Assembly (NCBI RefSeq): GCF_003992135.1
Contig: NZ_RQVN01000017.1
Location: 1-40,191, forward strand
Length of the DNA: 40,191 nt
Origin: Veillonella sp. VA142
Lineage (GTDB): Bacteria; Bacillota; Negativicutes; Veillonellales; Veillonellaceae
Direction of reading: 5' to 3'
In this document: in pieces, positions 20,572 through 28,942 of the stretch
Position numbering within the stretch: the first letter of the stretch is position 1
Layout of the letters: every line of letters begins with the position of its first letter
Position numbers and translations under genes: made by a program
Notes under the pieces: model-generated
Told to the model about the DNA's origin: nothing
Databases searched by the model: none
Seen by the model: only the letters and a program-made list of their open reading frames with translations

Positions 20572-22229
20572 ACCCTATTAGAGAATACTACAACGCAATC
20601 GTCGATGGTGAGGTAGTCACATCGGATAGAGTGAGACGGGTGTATAAGCATTTAGTCGAAAAGCTGGAGAATCCAGGGCAATATATTTACGATAAAGACC
20701 GTGCAGCGCTTGCAGTCGATTTTATAGAAATGTTTTGTAAGCATTCTAAGGGGAAATGGGCAGGTAAGCCTGTTATATTGGAACTATGGCAGAAAGCATT
20801 AGTGAGTGCCTTATTTGGTTTTATAGATAAAGATACAAAGCTTCGTGAGTATACGGAGCTTATTTTAATTGTGGCACGTAAAAACGGTAAGTCCACATTA
20901 TCTGCTGCTATTGGCTTATATTTGCTGATTGCTGATGGGGAGATGGGTGCAGAAATCTATAGCGCTGCTACGAAACGTGACCAAGCCAAAATTATATGGG
21001 AAGAATCAGCCAATATGATTAAAAAGTCAAAGTCACTGAGTAGAGTATGTAGTATTCGTGTAAACAAGATAATCAGTAGCACCAATGAAGGAAAGTTCAT
21101 ACCACTATCTTCGGAATCAAATAGCCTTGATGGATTGAACGTACACGGCGCATTGATAGATGAGTTACACGCCATCACAGATAAGAACCTATATGACGTT
21201 ATCGTAGATGGTATGAGTGCACGTGAACAGCCATTGACAGTCATTACATCAACGGCAGGGACTGTGCGTGAAAACATCTATGACATTAAGTATGATGAGG
21301 CATGCCAAGTGGTCGATGGCTATGACGACCCAGAAGGGTATCAAAATGAAAGAATCTTACCAATCGTCTATGAGTTAGACCAACGGAAAGAATGGACTGA
21401 CCCAAGTTGTTGGCAAAAGGCGAACCCTGGACTCGGAACAATCAAAAAGATTGAACAATTGGCAGATAAGGTCAAGACGGCACAGAATAATCCTATCTAT
21501 GTCACAAACCTTTTGACCAAGGATTTTAACGTACGAGAAACATCGAGCGAAGCATTCCTTACATTCGAGCAACTAAACAATACAAGTGAGTTCGAGATAA
21601 GAGAATTAAAACCTAGGTATGGAATTGGTGGAATTGATTTATCAGCTACTACGGACCTCACATGCGCCACTATGTTATTCATGGTGCCTAATGACCCTGT
21701 GAAATACGTCAAGCAAATGTATTGGATACCAGAAGAAGTATTTGATAAGCGAGTGGCAGAAGATAAGGTGCCATACGATGTTTGGTATAAACGAGGGTTT
21801 ATACGTAAGTCACCTGGTAATAGAATCGATTACCGATTGATTGTAGATTGGTTCACGGAGCTACAACAAGAGGATGATATTTATCTATACAAATGTGGAT
21901 ATGATGGCTGGAGCGCAGCGTATTTTGTGGAAGATATGAAAAACGAGTTTGGTCGCTCCGTCATGGAAGCGGTTATACAGGGTAAAAAAACGCTTAGTGG
22001 CCCCATGAAGGCCCTTGGAGCAGAGTTAGAGGGTAAACGTATTAACTACGGCAATAACCCTGTTCTAAAGTGGTGTATGGCCAATGTAGAGATAGATATT
22101 GATCGTAATGGAAATATACAACCAGTCAAATCAATTCATGCCAAGAAACGCATAGATGGTTTCGCATCGCTGTTAGATGCCTACGTGCAATATGAGCGGT
22201 GCCAGGAAGATTACCATAATATCATATAA
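20568..22229 (+). CDS. terL: Terminase large subunit
   Basis: 553 residues. Walker A at 103-110 (ARKNGKST), Walker B with DE at 198-199 (ALIDELHA), coupling motif 'VITSTAGT', and a RuvC-like nuclease half with Asp357 in 'GGIDLSATTD' and a later 'KCGYDGWSAAYF'. It is the ATP-driven motor and headful/cos nuclease that fills the prohead. Directly coupled to terS. Confidence 0.97.
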   Translation: MNPIREYYNAIVDGEVVTSDRVRRVYKHLVEKLENPGQYIYDKDRAALAVDFIEMFCKHSKGKWAGKPVILELWQKALVSALFGFIDKDTKLREYTELILIVARKNGKSTLSAAIGLYLLIADGEMGAEIYSAATKRDQAKIIWEESANMIKKSKSLSRVCSIRVNKIISSTNEGKFIPLSSESNSLDGLNVHGALIDELHAITDKNLYDVIVDGMSAREQPLTVITSTAGTVRENIYDIKYDEACQVVDGYDDPEGYQNERILPIVYELDQRKEWTDPSCWQKANPGLGTIKKIEQLADKVKTAQNNPIYVTNLLTKDFNVRETSSEAFLTFEQLNNTSEFEIRELKPRYGIGGIDLSATTDLTCATMLFMVPNDPVKYVKQMYWIPEEVFDKRVAEDKVPYDVWYKRGFIRKSPGNRIDYRLIVDWFTELQQEDDIYLYKCGYDGWSAAYFVEDMKNEFGRSVMEAVIQGKKTLSGPMKALGAELEGKRINYGNNPVLKWCMANVEIDIDRNGNIQPVKSIHAKKRIDGFASLLDAYVQYERCQEDYHNII

Positions 22230-22242
22230 AGGAGGTGAGACA

Positions 22243-23541
22243 ATGAATGTTAGAGGGCTATTCAATAAAATATTTGGATACTTTATAGATGAACCAAGGA
22301 GCTTGCAGAATGCAGAGTTTCTAGATGGATATACGAATGTATTCACACCATTTCATGGAGTGCCGTATGACGACGCAACCTTTAGAGATTGCACTGACTC
22401 CATTGCACGTCACTTGGGGAAAATGAAGTTAAAGCATGTCCGAAAAACAGCCAATGGAACGGCAGAAGGGAATGCAGCATTAAATTATTTGCTATCTACA
22501 AGGCCAAATCCAATGATGACGGCGACAGAGTTTTTAGAAAAAGTGGTAGCACAGTATTACAACTACAATAATGCTTTCATTTATATTCAACGCGATGTAA
22601 ATGGCATTGTATTAGGGCTGTATCCTATTGATTTTGGAAGTGTAGAGATAAAGACAGATAGTAACGATGACTTGTATGTAAAATTCCAATTTCTAAATGG
22701 AAAGAGTATTACAGTAAGATATGATGCGGTGATTCACATCAAACGGCATTTCTCCACACACCAATTATTTGGTGAAGACAATTCAAAGGCTATCAAGGAA
22801 GATTTGGATATGCTCCATGCGGTCAAGTCATCTATCATCAATTCTGTAAAGAATGGCAGTGCACTTCGAGGGATTATCAACTTTGAAGGAACATTACGTG
22901 AAGATGATCAAGAGAAAGCATGGAAGCGGTTCACGGAAACCTATGCTAGTAGCAAGAATGGTTCAGGTATTGCCACATTAGACAATAAGGCAAGCTTTCA
23001 ACAGTTAACAACGACCATTAGTACCTTTAATAAGGGGCAAATGGACTTCGCTAGGGATACAGTATATAAGCATTTTGGATTGAATGAAAAGATAATCACT
23101 GGGAATTATACGGAAGACGAGTACATCGCATTTTATGAATCCGTATTAGAGCCAATTGCTATTAAGCTGACACAGGAATTTACAGAAAAGCTATTTACGA
23201 GCCGTGAGAAAGGTCATGGCAATGAAATCATCATGGAAAGCAATCGACTATCCTACATGAGTGTTGCTAGTCGTATCAAGGTTTGTGAAACGTTGTTACC
23301 TACGGGGGCAATTACAGTGAATGAAATCCGTGAAATCTTTGGTTATGAAGGAGTCGAAGGTGGAGATGATAGGCTTGTTAGTCTAAATTTCACAAAATAC
23401 TCTGACTTAACACAGTATCAATTAGATGATGAGAAAGGAGGTGAAGGGAATGAAAAAGAAAAAGAAAACAGAGTACCGAATGAGGGAGATTCGAGCAATG
23501 CCACTGGAGCAGACGGAGGAAACTCAAACGAGAACAATTGA
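22243..23541 (+). CDS. Portal protein (HK97 family)
   Basis: 432 residues started at MNVRGLFNKIF behind AAAGGAGGTGAGACA. 'FRDCTDSIARHLGKMKLKHV', 'FLEKVVAQYYNYNNAFIYIQ' and 'NRLSYMSVASRIKV' fit HK97-type portals: a dodecamer that forms the DNA gate and head-tail joint. The last 92 bases overlap the protease gene. Confidence 0.93.
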   Translation: MNVRGLFNKIFGYFIDEPRSLQNAEFLDGYTNVFTPFHGVPYDDATFRDCTDSIARHLGKMKLKHVRKTANGTAEGNAALNYLLSTRPNPMMTATEFLEKVVAQYYNYNNAFIYIQRDVNGIVLGLYPIDFGSVEIKTDSNDDLYVKFQFLNGKSITVRYDAVIHIKRHFSTHQLFGEDNSKAIKEDLDMLHAVKSSIINSVKNGSALRGIINFEGTLREDDQEKAWKRFTETYASSKNGSGIATLDNKASFQQLTTTISTFNKGQMDFARDTVYKHFGLNEKIITGNYTEDEYIAFYESVLEPIAIKLTQEFTEKLFTSREKGHGNEIIMESNRLSYMSVASRIKVCETLLPTGAITVNEIREIFGYEGVEGGDDRLVSLNFTKYSDLTQYQLDDEKGGEGNEKEKENRVPNEGDSSNATGADGGNSNENN

Positions 23542-24046
23542 GGGATATGCTGCCGTATTTGATGAGGAAGCTATTATGTATGTATCAGACTACACGGGAT
23601 ATACCTACAAAGAAGTTATCTCGCGTGGAGCCTTTGATAATACTGACTTTACACATTGTGTATTGAATTATAATCATGGCGGGATGATGATGGCTAGAAC
23701 ACAAAGTGGAACATTGCGACTCACTACGGATAGTAGAGGGTTAAAGGTGGAGGCTGATATGGCCAATACCTCAAATGGAAATGATGTGTATGAACTCATT
23801 AAGCGTGGAGATTTATCAAAGATGTCATTTGCATTCACTGTGGCCAAGGAATCAGAAACAATAGATAGAGAAAATAAAACATACACACGATACATAGAAC
23901 AAGTAGACAGTGTATATGATGTATCTATCGTAGATAATCCTGCTTATGATGGAACTATGGTCGCATCCAGAAATCAGCAATCCAATGATTGGGCACATGA
24001 AACAGAACAACGGAAACGATTATTATTGAAGTTACGAACGATGTAG
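23450..24046 (+). CDS. Prohead protease (HK97 family)
   Basis: 198 residues started at MKKKKKTEYRM behind AAAGGAGGTGAAGGGA. 'TRTIEGYAAVFDEEAIMYVS', the catalytic His in 'LNYNHGGMMMAR' and the Ser in 'LSKMSFAF' are characteristic of the herpesvirus/HK97-type U35 protease. It cleaves the capsid scaffold segment during prohead maturation. Confidence 0.93.
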   Translation: MKKKKKTEYRMREIRAMPLEQTEETQTRTIEGYAAVFDEEAIMYVSDYTGYTYKEVISRGAFDNTDFTHCVLNYNHGGMMMARTQSGTLRLTTDSRGLKVEADMANTSNGNDVYELIKRGDLSKMSFAFTVAKESETIDRENKTYTRYIEQVDSVYDVSIVDNPAYDGTMVASRNQQSNDWAHETEQRKRLLLKLRTM

Positions 24047-24058
24047 AAAGGAAGAACT

Positions 24059-25213
24059 ATGGGATTAGAAGCTATTTTAAAACGTAAAAAAGAAATTCGT
24101 GCATTATTAGAAGATACAGAGCAACGTAATTTGGATCTTGATGCATTAGAAAAAGAATTAGGGGAATTGGAGCAAGAAGAAGCAGAAATTCGCCGTCGTA
24201 TGGAAATTTTAGAAAAAGTACCACAAGCAACAAAAGAAGTGGAGAAACCACATGCACAAGAACAACGTGAAGCGGTAGATATCTATGATACGGTAGAGTA
24301 CCGTCAAGCATTTATGAACTATGTTGTCAATGGCACTAAAATTCCACAAGAATATCGTGCTAACCAAAATACATTAACAACAGATATTGGTGCCGTGATT
24401 CCACCAACAACCATGAACAAAATCATTGAAAAGATGGAAAGCGTAGGCATGGTATTACCATTGGTAACGAATACATCTTTCAAATCTGGTTTAGCAATCC
24501 CTACATCTAATGTAGTACCTGTAGCAACCTGGGTGAATGAAGGTCAAGGTTCAGACCGCCAAAAACAAGCACCAGTAGGTAACGTAACATTTAGTCATTT
24601 TAAATTACAATGCCGTGTATCCGTATCTTTGGAAACATCCGTGATGGCATTATCTGCATTTGAATCCATGTTGACGGCTAACATTGCCAAAGCAATGGTG
24701 AAATCCATCGAAACTGCTATCATTAATGGTACTGGTGTGGGTCAACCTACAGGTATTTTGAAAGAAGCTACTGAAGGTGTAAAAATCGATGTAAAAGCTT
24801 TTGATTATGCTACATTGGTAAAAGCGGAAGCGGAATTACCTGTAGAATATGAGCAAGGTACAATTTGGGTCATGTCCAAGAAAACATTCATGGAAATTGC
24901 TGCTATGGTGGATACAACAGGTCAACCGATTGCACGCACTAACTTTGGTATCGGTGGCAAGGTCGAACGTACCATCTTGGGACGTACTGTATTATTAGTA
25001 CCATACTTGAAAAACTTTGATGTAGCACAAGCTGGAGATATCGTGGCGTTCATGTTCCGTTTTGAAGACTATGTATTGAATACTAACTATCAAGTAGGTA
25101 TCAAAACATATGAAGATAATGAAACGGACGATATCGTGCGTAAATCTACCATGATTTGCGATGGTAAACCAGTTCAGTATCATTCTTTGGTTAAGTTAGC
25201 TAAGAAAGGCTAG
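24059..25213 (+). CDS. Major capsid protein (HK97 fold) with N-terminal scaffold
   Basis: 384 residues. The first ~80 are a Glu/Lys coiled coil acting as built-in scaffold (delta domain), removed by the protease. From about residue 95 the HK97 fold follows, with 'AVIPPTTMNKIIEKMESVGM', 'RQKQAPVGNVTFSHFKLQCR' and 'AIINGTGVGQPTGIL'. Codon choice is cleaner than in its neighbours, as expected of the most abundant virion protein. Confidence 0.95.
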   Translation: MGLEAILKRKKEIRALLEDTEQRNLDLDALEKELGELEQEEAEIRRRMEILEKVPQATKEVEKPHAQEQREAVDIYDTVEYRQAFMNYVVNGTKIPQEYRANQNTLTTDIGAVIPPTTMNKIIEKMESVGMVLPLVTNTSFKSGLAIPTSNVVPVATWVNEGQGSDRQKQAPVGNVTFSHFKLQCRVSVSLETSVMALSAFESMLTANIAKAMVKSIETAIINGTGVGQPTGILKEATEGVKIDVKAFDYATLVKAEAELPVEYEQGTIWVMSKKTFMEIAAMVDTTGQPIARTNFGIGGKVERTILGRTVLLVPYLKNFDVAQAGDIVAFMFRFEDYVLNTNYQVGIKTYEDNETDDIVRKSTMICDGKPVQYHSLVKLAKKG

Positions 25214-25221
25214 GTCTTTAG

Positions 25222-25563
25222 ATGGTTATTCTTGAAGATTTAAAATTGTTCTTGCGAATTGATGAAGACATCACGGATGATGACCAATATCTAGAAGAAT
25301 CAATTATAGCAGCGACAATTTACATTGAACAAATGACAGGAAAACCATATAAGAACGATCCATTGTACGATAGAGCCATCACATATATGGTGGCTCATTG
25401 GTACGAAAACCGAGATATAAACTCCACAAAAACTTTCGTACATGATTTGCCATATACATTAACACCTATCATTCAACATATTGCACTTTCACAAGCTTAT
25501 TTGACGGCTAAGGAAATAGTGGATATGAAGAAACAAACAGATGAGGTGAATACTCATGCTTAA
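25222..25563 (+). CDS. Head-tail connector (gp6/gp15-like adaptor)
   Basis: 113 residues. 'LEDLKLFLRIDEDITDDDQY', 'IYIEQMTGKPY' and 'AITYMVAHWYENRD' are the usual signature of the small helical adaptor that sits under the portal. No strong ribosome site; overlaps the next gene. Confidence 0.88.
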   Translation: MVILEDLKLFLRIDEDITDDDQYLEESIIAATIYIEQMTGKPYKNDPLYDRAITYMVAHWYENRDINSTKTFVHDLPYTLTPIIQHIALSQAYLTAKEIVDMKKQTDEVNTHA

Positions 25564-25903
25564 TATGGATGGAATTGGACGATTAAATAAGCAAGTAGAA
25601 GTATTCCAATACAAAGACGAAAAAAAGGATGGCATTACTAAACAAGTGTTAGTAAGGGCCATCCCTAATCGTATATGGGCAAGAATTGAGCCATTGCGTG
25701 GACGTCAGTATATGGAAGTATACAAAGAAAAGCTAGAAGAAGTCCATAAAATCACAATACGATATCGTAAGGGGATTACGGCAGGGATGTTGATTAAGTA
25801 TCAAGACACAACGTACAAAATCAATACAGTGGTTGACCCTTATATGGGGCATGTGAAACTGGAACTTATGTGTAGTATTCATACAGCAGGTAAGAAGAAA
25901 TGA
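25556..25903 (+). CDS. Head closure protein (SPP1 gp16-like)
   Basis: 115 residues, beta-rich. 'IGRLNKQVEVFQYKDEKKDG', 'IPNRIWARIEPLRGRQYMEV' and 'IKYQDTTYKINTVVDPYMGH' match head-tail joining stoppers that seal the head after packaging. Coupled to both neighbours by short overlaps. Confidence 0.88.
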   Translation: MLNMDGIGRLNKQVEVFQYKDEKKDGITKQVLVRAIPNRIWARIEPLRGRQYMEVYKEKLEEVHKITIRYRKGITAGMLIKYQDTTYKINTVVDPYMGHVKLELMCSIHTAGKKK

Positions 25904-26292
25904 AGATAGAAGAGTTTATTTCTAAAATGGATTCTTTTATTAAAGAATATCCAGAAGAATCGAAGAAAGCCTTGCGAAAAGAAGCGAATGCTATGCGTAA
26001 GGATTTAGTAGATGCATCACCAGTAGGCCGTGGTAAAACGAAAAAGATATCTAAAAGCTGGAAATTAAGTATGAAAGGCTCAACAGATACTACGCAAGAA
26101 GCGACGATACGTAATACATCACCACACTATCACTTGGTAGAACGTGGACATGTCATGCGCCACCCATCGGGGAAGGTATTAGGGTATAAGCAAGGCACCT
26201 ATTTCTTTAAAAATACTGTAGATAAAAGGCAAGATAGTTTTACAGAAAACATAGCTGACAATTTATTTAAGAAGTTGAAAGGAAAGTTATAG
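25900..26292 (+). CDS. HK97 gp10-like tail component
   Basis: 130 residues. 'LRKEANAMRKDLVDASPVGR' and 'YHLVERGHVMRHPSGKVLGY' are typical of the gp10-like family, a neck protein between head closure and tail terminator. Overlaps the previous gene by ATGA. Confidence 0.88.
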   Translation: MKIEEFISKMDSFIKEYPEESKKALRKEANAMRKDLVDASPVGRGKTKKISKSWKLSMKGSTDTTQEATIRNTSPHYHLVERGHVMRHPSGKVLGYKQGTYFFKNTVDKRQDSFTENIADNLFKKLKGKL

Positions 26293-26777
26293 TGGCTAAA
26301 CGAGTAATACAAGCAAAATTGTGGAAAAGTATAGCGATTATGATAGAGGATGAGTTTGATAATAAGGTGTATTCCGATGAAGTACGAGAAGAATTTGAAA
26401 CGCCATGCTTTTTTATAAAATCTCTTATGCATTCACAACTACAGAATAAATTTTATATTAAACGAAACCAATCAATTATATGCACGTACTTTCCTGATGA
26501 AGAAGACAAAAATGAAGATCACTACATGGAAATGACTGATAGATTTTTATTGTTATTCCAACGAGGGATAAATGTAGAGGATAGGCATTTCGATGTCACA
26601 GATATTCATGGCGATAGAATTGGTGAAGATGAAGATATCATGCAATTCACAATGGAAATCACCTATATGGATACAACGGGTATTCTTGAAGAAAAAACAG
26701 AGAATGGAGAATCAATGGATACCGTTCAAATAAGATATGAAGTAGAATTTGAGGAGGGAAGAAAATGGCAAAATTAG
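26292..26777 (+). CDS. Tail terminator (DUF6838-like), GTG start
   Basis: 161 residues. Starts with GTG next to the stop of the gp10-like gene. 'FFIKSLMHSQLQNKFYIKRN' and 'FPDEEDKNEDHYMEMTDRFL' fit the phage tail-terminator family found in PBSX-type myophages before the sheath gene. It should cap the tail tube at the neck. Overlaps the sheath gene by 13 bases. Confidence 0.8.
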   Translation: MAKRVIQAKLWKSIAIMIEDEFDNKVYSDEVREEFETPCFFIKSLMHSQLQNKFYIKRNQSIICTYFPDEEDKNEDHYMEMTDRFLLLFQRGINVEDRHFDVTDIHGDRIGEDEDIMQFTMEITYMDTTGILEEKTENGESMDTVQIRYEVEFEEGRKWQN

Positions 26778-27907
26778 GAATGCCTAGTGTAGTTGTCAAA
26801 TTTGTGGAAGCGGGAATTGAAGCAATCCAACGGTCACAACGTGGTATTGTTGGTTTAATTCTTGAGGATACAAAAGTATCTATCACTAAATTAGGGCAGA
26901 AGACAGAGCAACATGAAGCCTTGAAGAATCCATTCACCGTATATACGGTGGATGATATTCCAGGTGAATTGAGTGAAAAAAACAAAGATTACATTTTGAA
27001 AGCATTAAAAGGATACAACAAGCCGCCATTGAAAATTGTTGTATATATGATGGAAACTGTACAAGGTGGTGGCGCAGATAAATTCCAAGACCCATTAAAA
27101 GCAATGCTTACGGAACGATTCGATTATTTGGCAATTCCAACTATCGAAACAGCTCAGTTAGAATACTTGGGAACATGGGTTAAAACAGCACGAGAAAACA
27201 AATTCAAAAAGATTAAAGTAGTATTACCTAATCACTCTGGAGACTATGAGGGGGTTGTAAACTTTGCTAACACAAAAGTAGTAACAGCTGACAGAGAATA
27301 TAAGCCAGCAGAATATACAGCACGTATTGCAGGTCTCATTGCTGGAACAAATATGACTCAATCAGCAACCTATGCACCATTGAATGAAGTCATTGATTGC
27401 GATCGTTACACACAAGACGAAATGAACCAAATGGTAAATGAAGGCAAATTCTTCATTTGGTTTGATGGTGAAAAGTTCAAAATGAGCCGTGCTGTAAATT
27501 CTTTGGTAACAACAAGCCAAGGCAAGTTGGAAGGATTCCAAACGATGAAAATCGTAGATATCATGGACATGATGTATGATGACATCAAAAAGACAGCAGA
27601 GGATTCTTACATCGGTAAATACACAAATGATTATGAAAACAAGTGCTTATTGATTTCTGCAATTATGGGATACTTTAAGCAATTAGAAAATGAACGATTA
27701 CTTCAAAAAGGATACAGCACATGCGAAATTGATACGGAAGCGGTTCGCACATATCAACTATCTCATGGATTGTATACTAAGGAAGAATTGGCCAAGATGT
27801 CTGATGATCAAGTGAAACGTTTAGATACTAAGAAAATTGTGTTCTTGAAGGCTAAAGTACGACCACTAGATGCCATGGAAGACATTCAATTGCCTATTTC
27901 TATTTAA
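26765..27907 (+). CDS. Contractile tail sheath protein
   Basis: 380 residues. 'GIEAIQRSQRGIVGLILEDT', 'VVLPNHSGDYEGVVNFANTK', 'YTARIAGLIAGTNMTQSATY' and 'KIVFLKAKVRPLDAMEDIQL' match the XkdK-like sheath family. Sheath subunits contract to drive the tube through the envelope, which defines this phage as a myovirus. Confidence 0.93.
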   Translation: MAKLGMPSVVVKFVEAGIEAIQRSQRGIVGLILEDTKVSITKLGQKTEQHEALKNPFTVYTVDDIPGELSEKNKDYILKALKGYNKPPLKIVVYMMETVQGGGADKFQDPLKAMLTERFDYLAIPTIETAQLEYLGTWVKTARENKFKKIKVVLPNHSGDYEGVVNFANTKVVTADREYKPAEYTARIAGLIAGTNMTQSATYAPLNEVIDCDRYTQDEMNQMVNEGKFFIWFDGEKFKMSRAVNSLVTTSQGKLEGFQTMKIVDIMDMMYDDIKKTAEDSYIGKYTNDYENKCLLISAIMGYFKQLENERLLQKGYSTCEIDTEAVRTYQLSHGLYTKEELAKMSDDQVKRLDTKKIVFLKAKVRPLDAMEDIQLPISI

Positions 27908-27919
27908 CAAGGGGGTAAC

Positions 27920-28357
27920 ATGAAGAACTTTGAAGCACAACAGGTGATGACAGGCTCCCACGGTCAAGTATGGATTGACGGAGACCTAGTTGCAGAAGTC
28001 ACAGCGTTTAAAGCGGTAATAAAATTAAAAAAAGAAGAAGTAAAAAAAGCAAAGACAATGTCTACGCAATATAAATATGTAGGGTACGAAGGTTCGGGAA
28101 ATATTACGATGAACAAAGTATCTTCGTTATTATTAAAAAAATGTGCGGAAAACATTAAAAAAGGAAAAGCCACAAAGTGCCATGTTGTAGCGCAATTGGA
28201 TGATCCTGATGCAATCGGAGTAGAAACGATTAGTATCTACGACGTGACATTCGATTCAACTACATTAGCAAATTGGAAAGTTGGAAGTATCGTTGAAGAA
28301 TCTGTAGATTTTACATTCACAGACTTTGACATTATTGATATGGCTACAGGAGAATAG
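27920..28357 (+). CDS. Tail tube protein (XkdM-like)
   Basis: 145 residues, beta-rich. 'GSHGQVWIDGDLVAEVTAFK', 'KYVGYEGSGNITMNKVSS' and 'VDFTFTDFDIID' are typical of XkdM tube proteins. It follows the sheath gene with ribosome site AAGGGGGTAAC. It polymerises into the inner tube. Confidence 0.92.
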   Translation: MKNFEAQQVMTGSHGQVWIDGDLVAEVTAFKAVIKLKKEEVKKAKTMSTQYKYVGYEGSGNITMNKVSSLLLKKCAENIKKGKATKCHVVAQLDDPDAIGVETISIYDVTFDSTTLANWKVGSIVEESVDFTFTDFDIIDMATGE

Positions 28358-28361
28358 GGAA

Positions 28362-28781
28362 ATGAGTTTATTAGAAAAATTATTATCTGCTGATGCAGGC
28401 ATTATCTTAAAGGAAACAAAAACAGAAGTAGAAGTGCCAAGATTAACAAAGTTATTGGGCGAACCATTTATTGTAGAATTAAAAGAATTACCATACCAAC
28501 AAATTGAGGAAGCACGGAATTTTGCGACTAGCGGTAAGGGAAAACATCAAGTTATTGATAATGGGAAATTCACATCCATCGTATTATCTAAAACAATCGT
28601 AACACCAGATTTAGCAGACCGTGATTTACATCAAAAGTTTGGGGTTACAAACAAATTGGATTGCATCAAAAAATTATTTAAGCCTGGAGAAATCGAACTA
28701 CTAGCAACAAAAGTATTTGAATTATCTGGATACAGCGATGAAGCGGTGCAGGATGTTGTTGAAGATGTAAAAAACGGATAA
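28362..28781 (+). CDS. Tail assembly chaperone, short form (XkdN-like)
   Basis: 139 residues started at MSLLEKLLSADAGI. 'FIVELKELPYQQIEEARNFA', 'DRDLHQKFGVTNKLDCIKKL' and 'PGEIELLATKVFELSGYSDE' match XkdN. The frame ends six bases after a slippery heptamer, so a fraction of ribosomes should continue into the -1 frame and make the long form, as in lambda G/GT. Both forms coat the tape measure protein while the tube assembles. Confidence 0.88.
   Translation: MSLLEKLLSADAGIILKETKTEVEVPRLTKLLGEPFIVELKELPYQQIEEARNFATSGKGKHQVIDNGKFTSIVLSKTIVTPDLADRDLHQKFGVTNKLDCIKKLFKPGEIELLATKVFELSGYSDEAVQDVVEDVKNG
28769..28775 (+). promoter_or_regulatory. -1 programmed frameshift site (A AAA AAC)
   Basis: The heptamer lies in the correct phase of the XkdN-like frame (GTA-AAA-AAC-GGA-stop). 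AAA AAC allows both tRNAs to re-pair one base back, and the stop codon just after it may favour pausing. Confidence 0.75.
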
Positions 28782-28942
28782 CATCCGATAGTGACATGAA
28801 TTTGGCATTTTATTTATTTGCCAATCACCACATGAAACCATCGGATGTATTTAAAATGGGGCATGGAGAAAAGACAATTCTTCATGCCTTTGTTGATGAA
28901 GAAATAAGATTACACAAGGAGGCACGGAAGAATAATGAGTAA
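28775..28942 (+). CDS. -1 frame extension of the tail assembly chaperone
   Basis: After slippage the frame reads RITSDSDMNLAFYLFANHHM and continues with 'KPSDVFKMGHGEKTILHAFV' and a charged helix to a stop at 28940-28942. An independent ATG at 28796 lacks a ribosome site. The extension overlaps the tape-measure start by 8 bases. Combined product is about 194 residues, the usual short/long ratio of tail chaperone pairs. Confidence 0.75.
   Translation, partial: RITSDSDMNLAFYLFANHHMKPSDVFKMGHGEKTILHAFVDEEIRLHKEARKNNE

Noticed and set aside
27903-27915. TTAACAAGGGGGTAA between sheath and tube genes, as a crossover site
   Set aside because: It does not have the CC-AAGGGGGAA core; it is simply the sheath stop codon plus the ribosome site of the tube gene.
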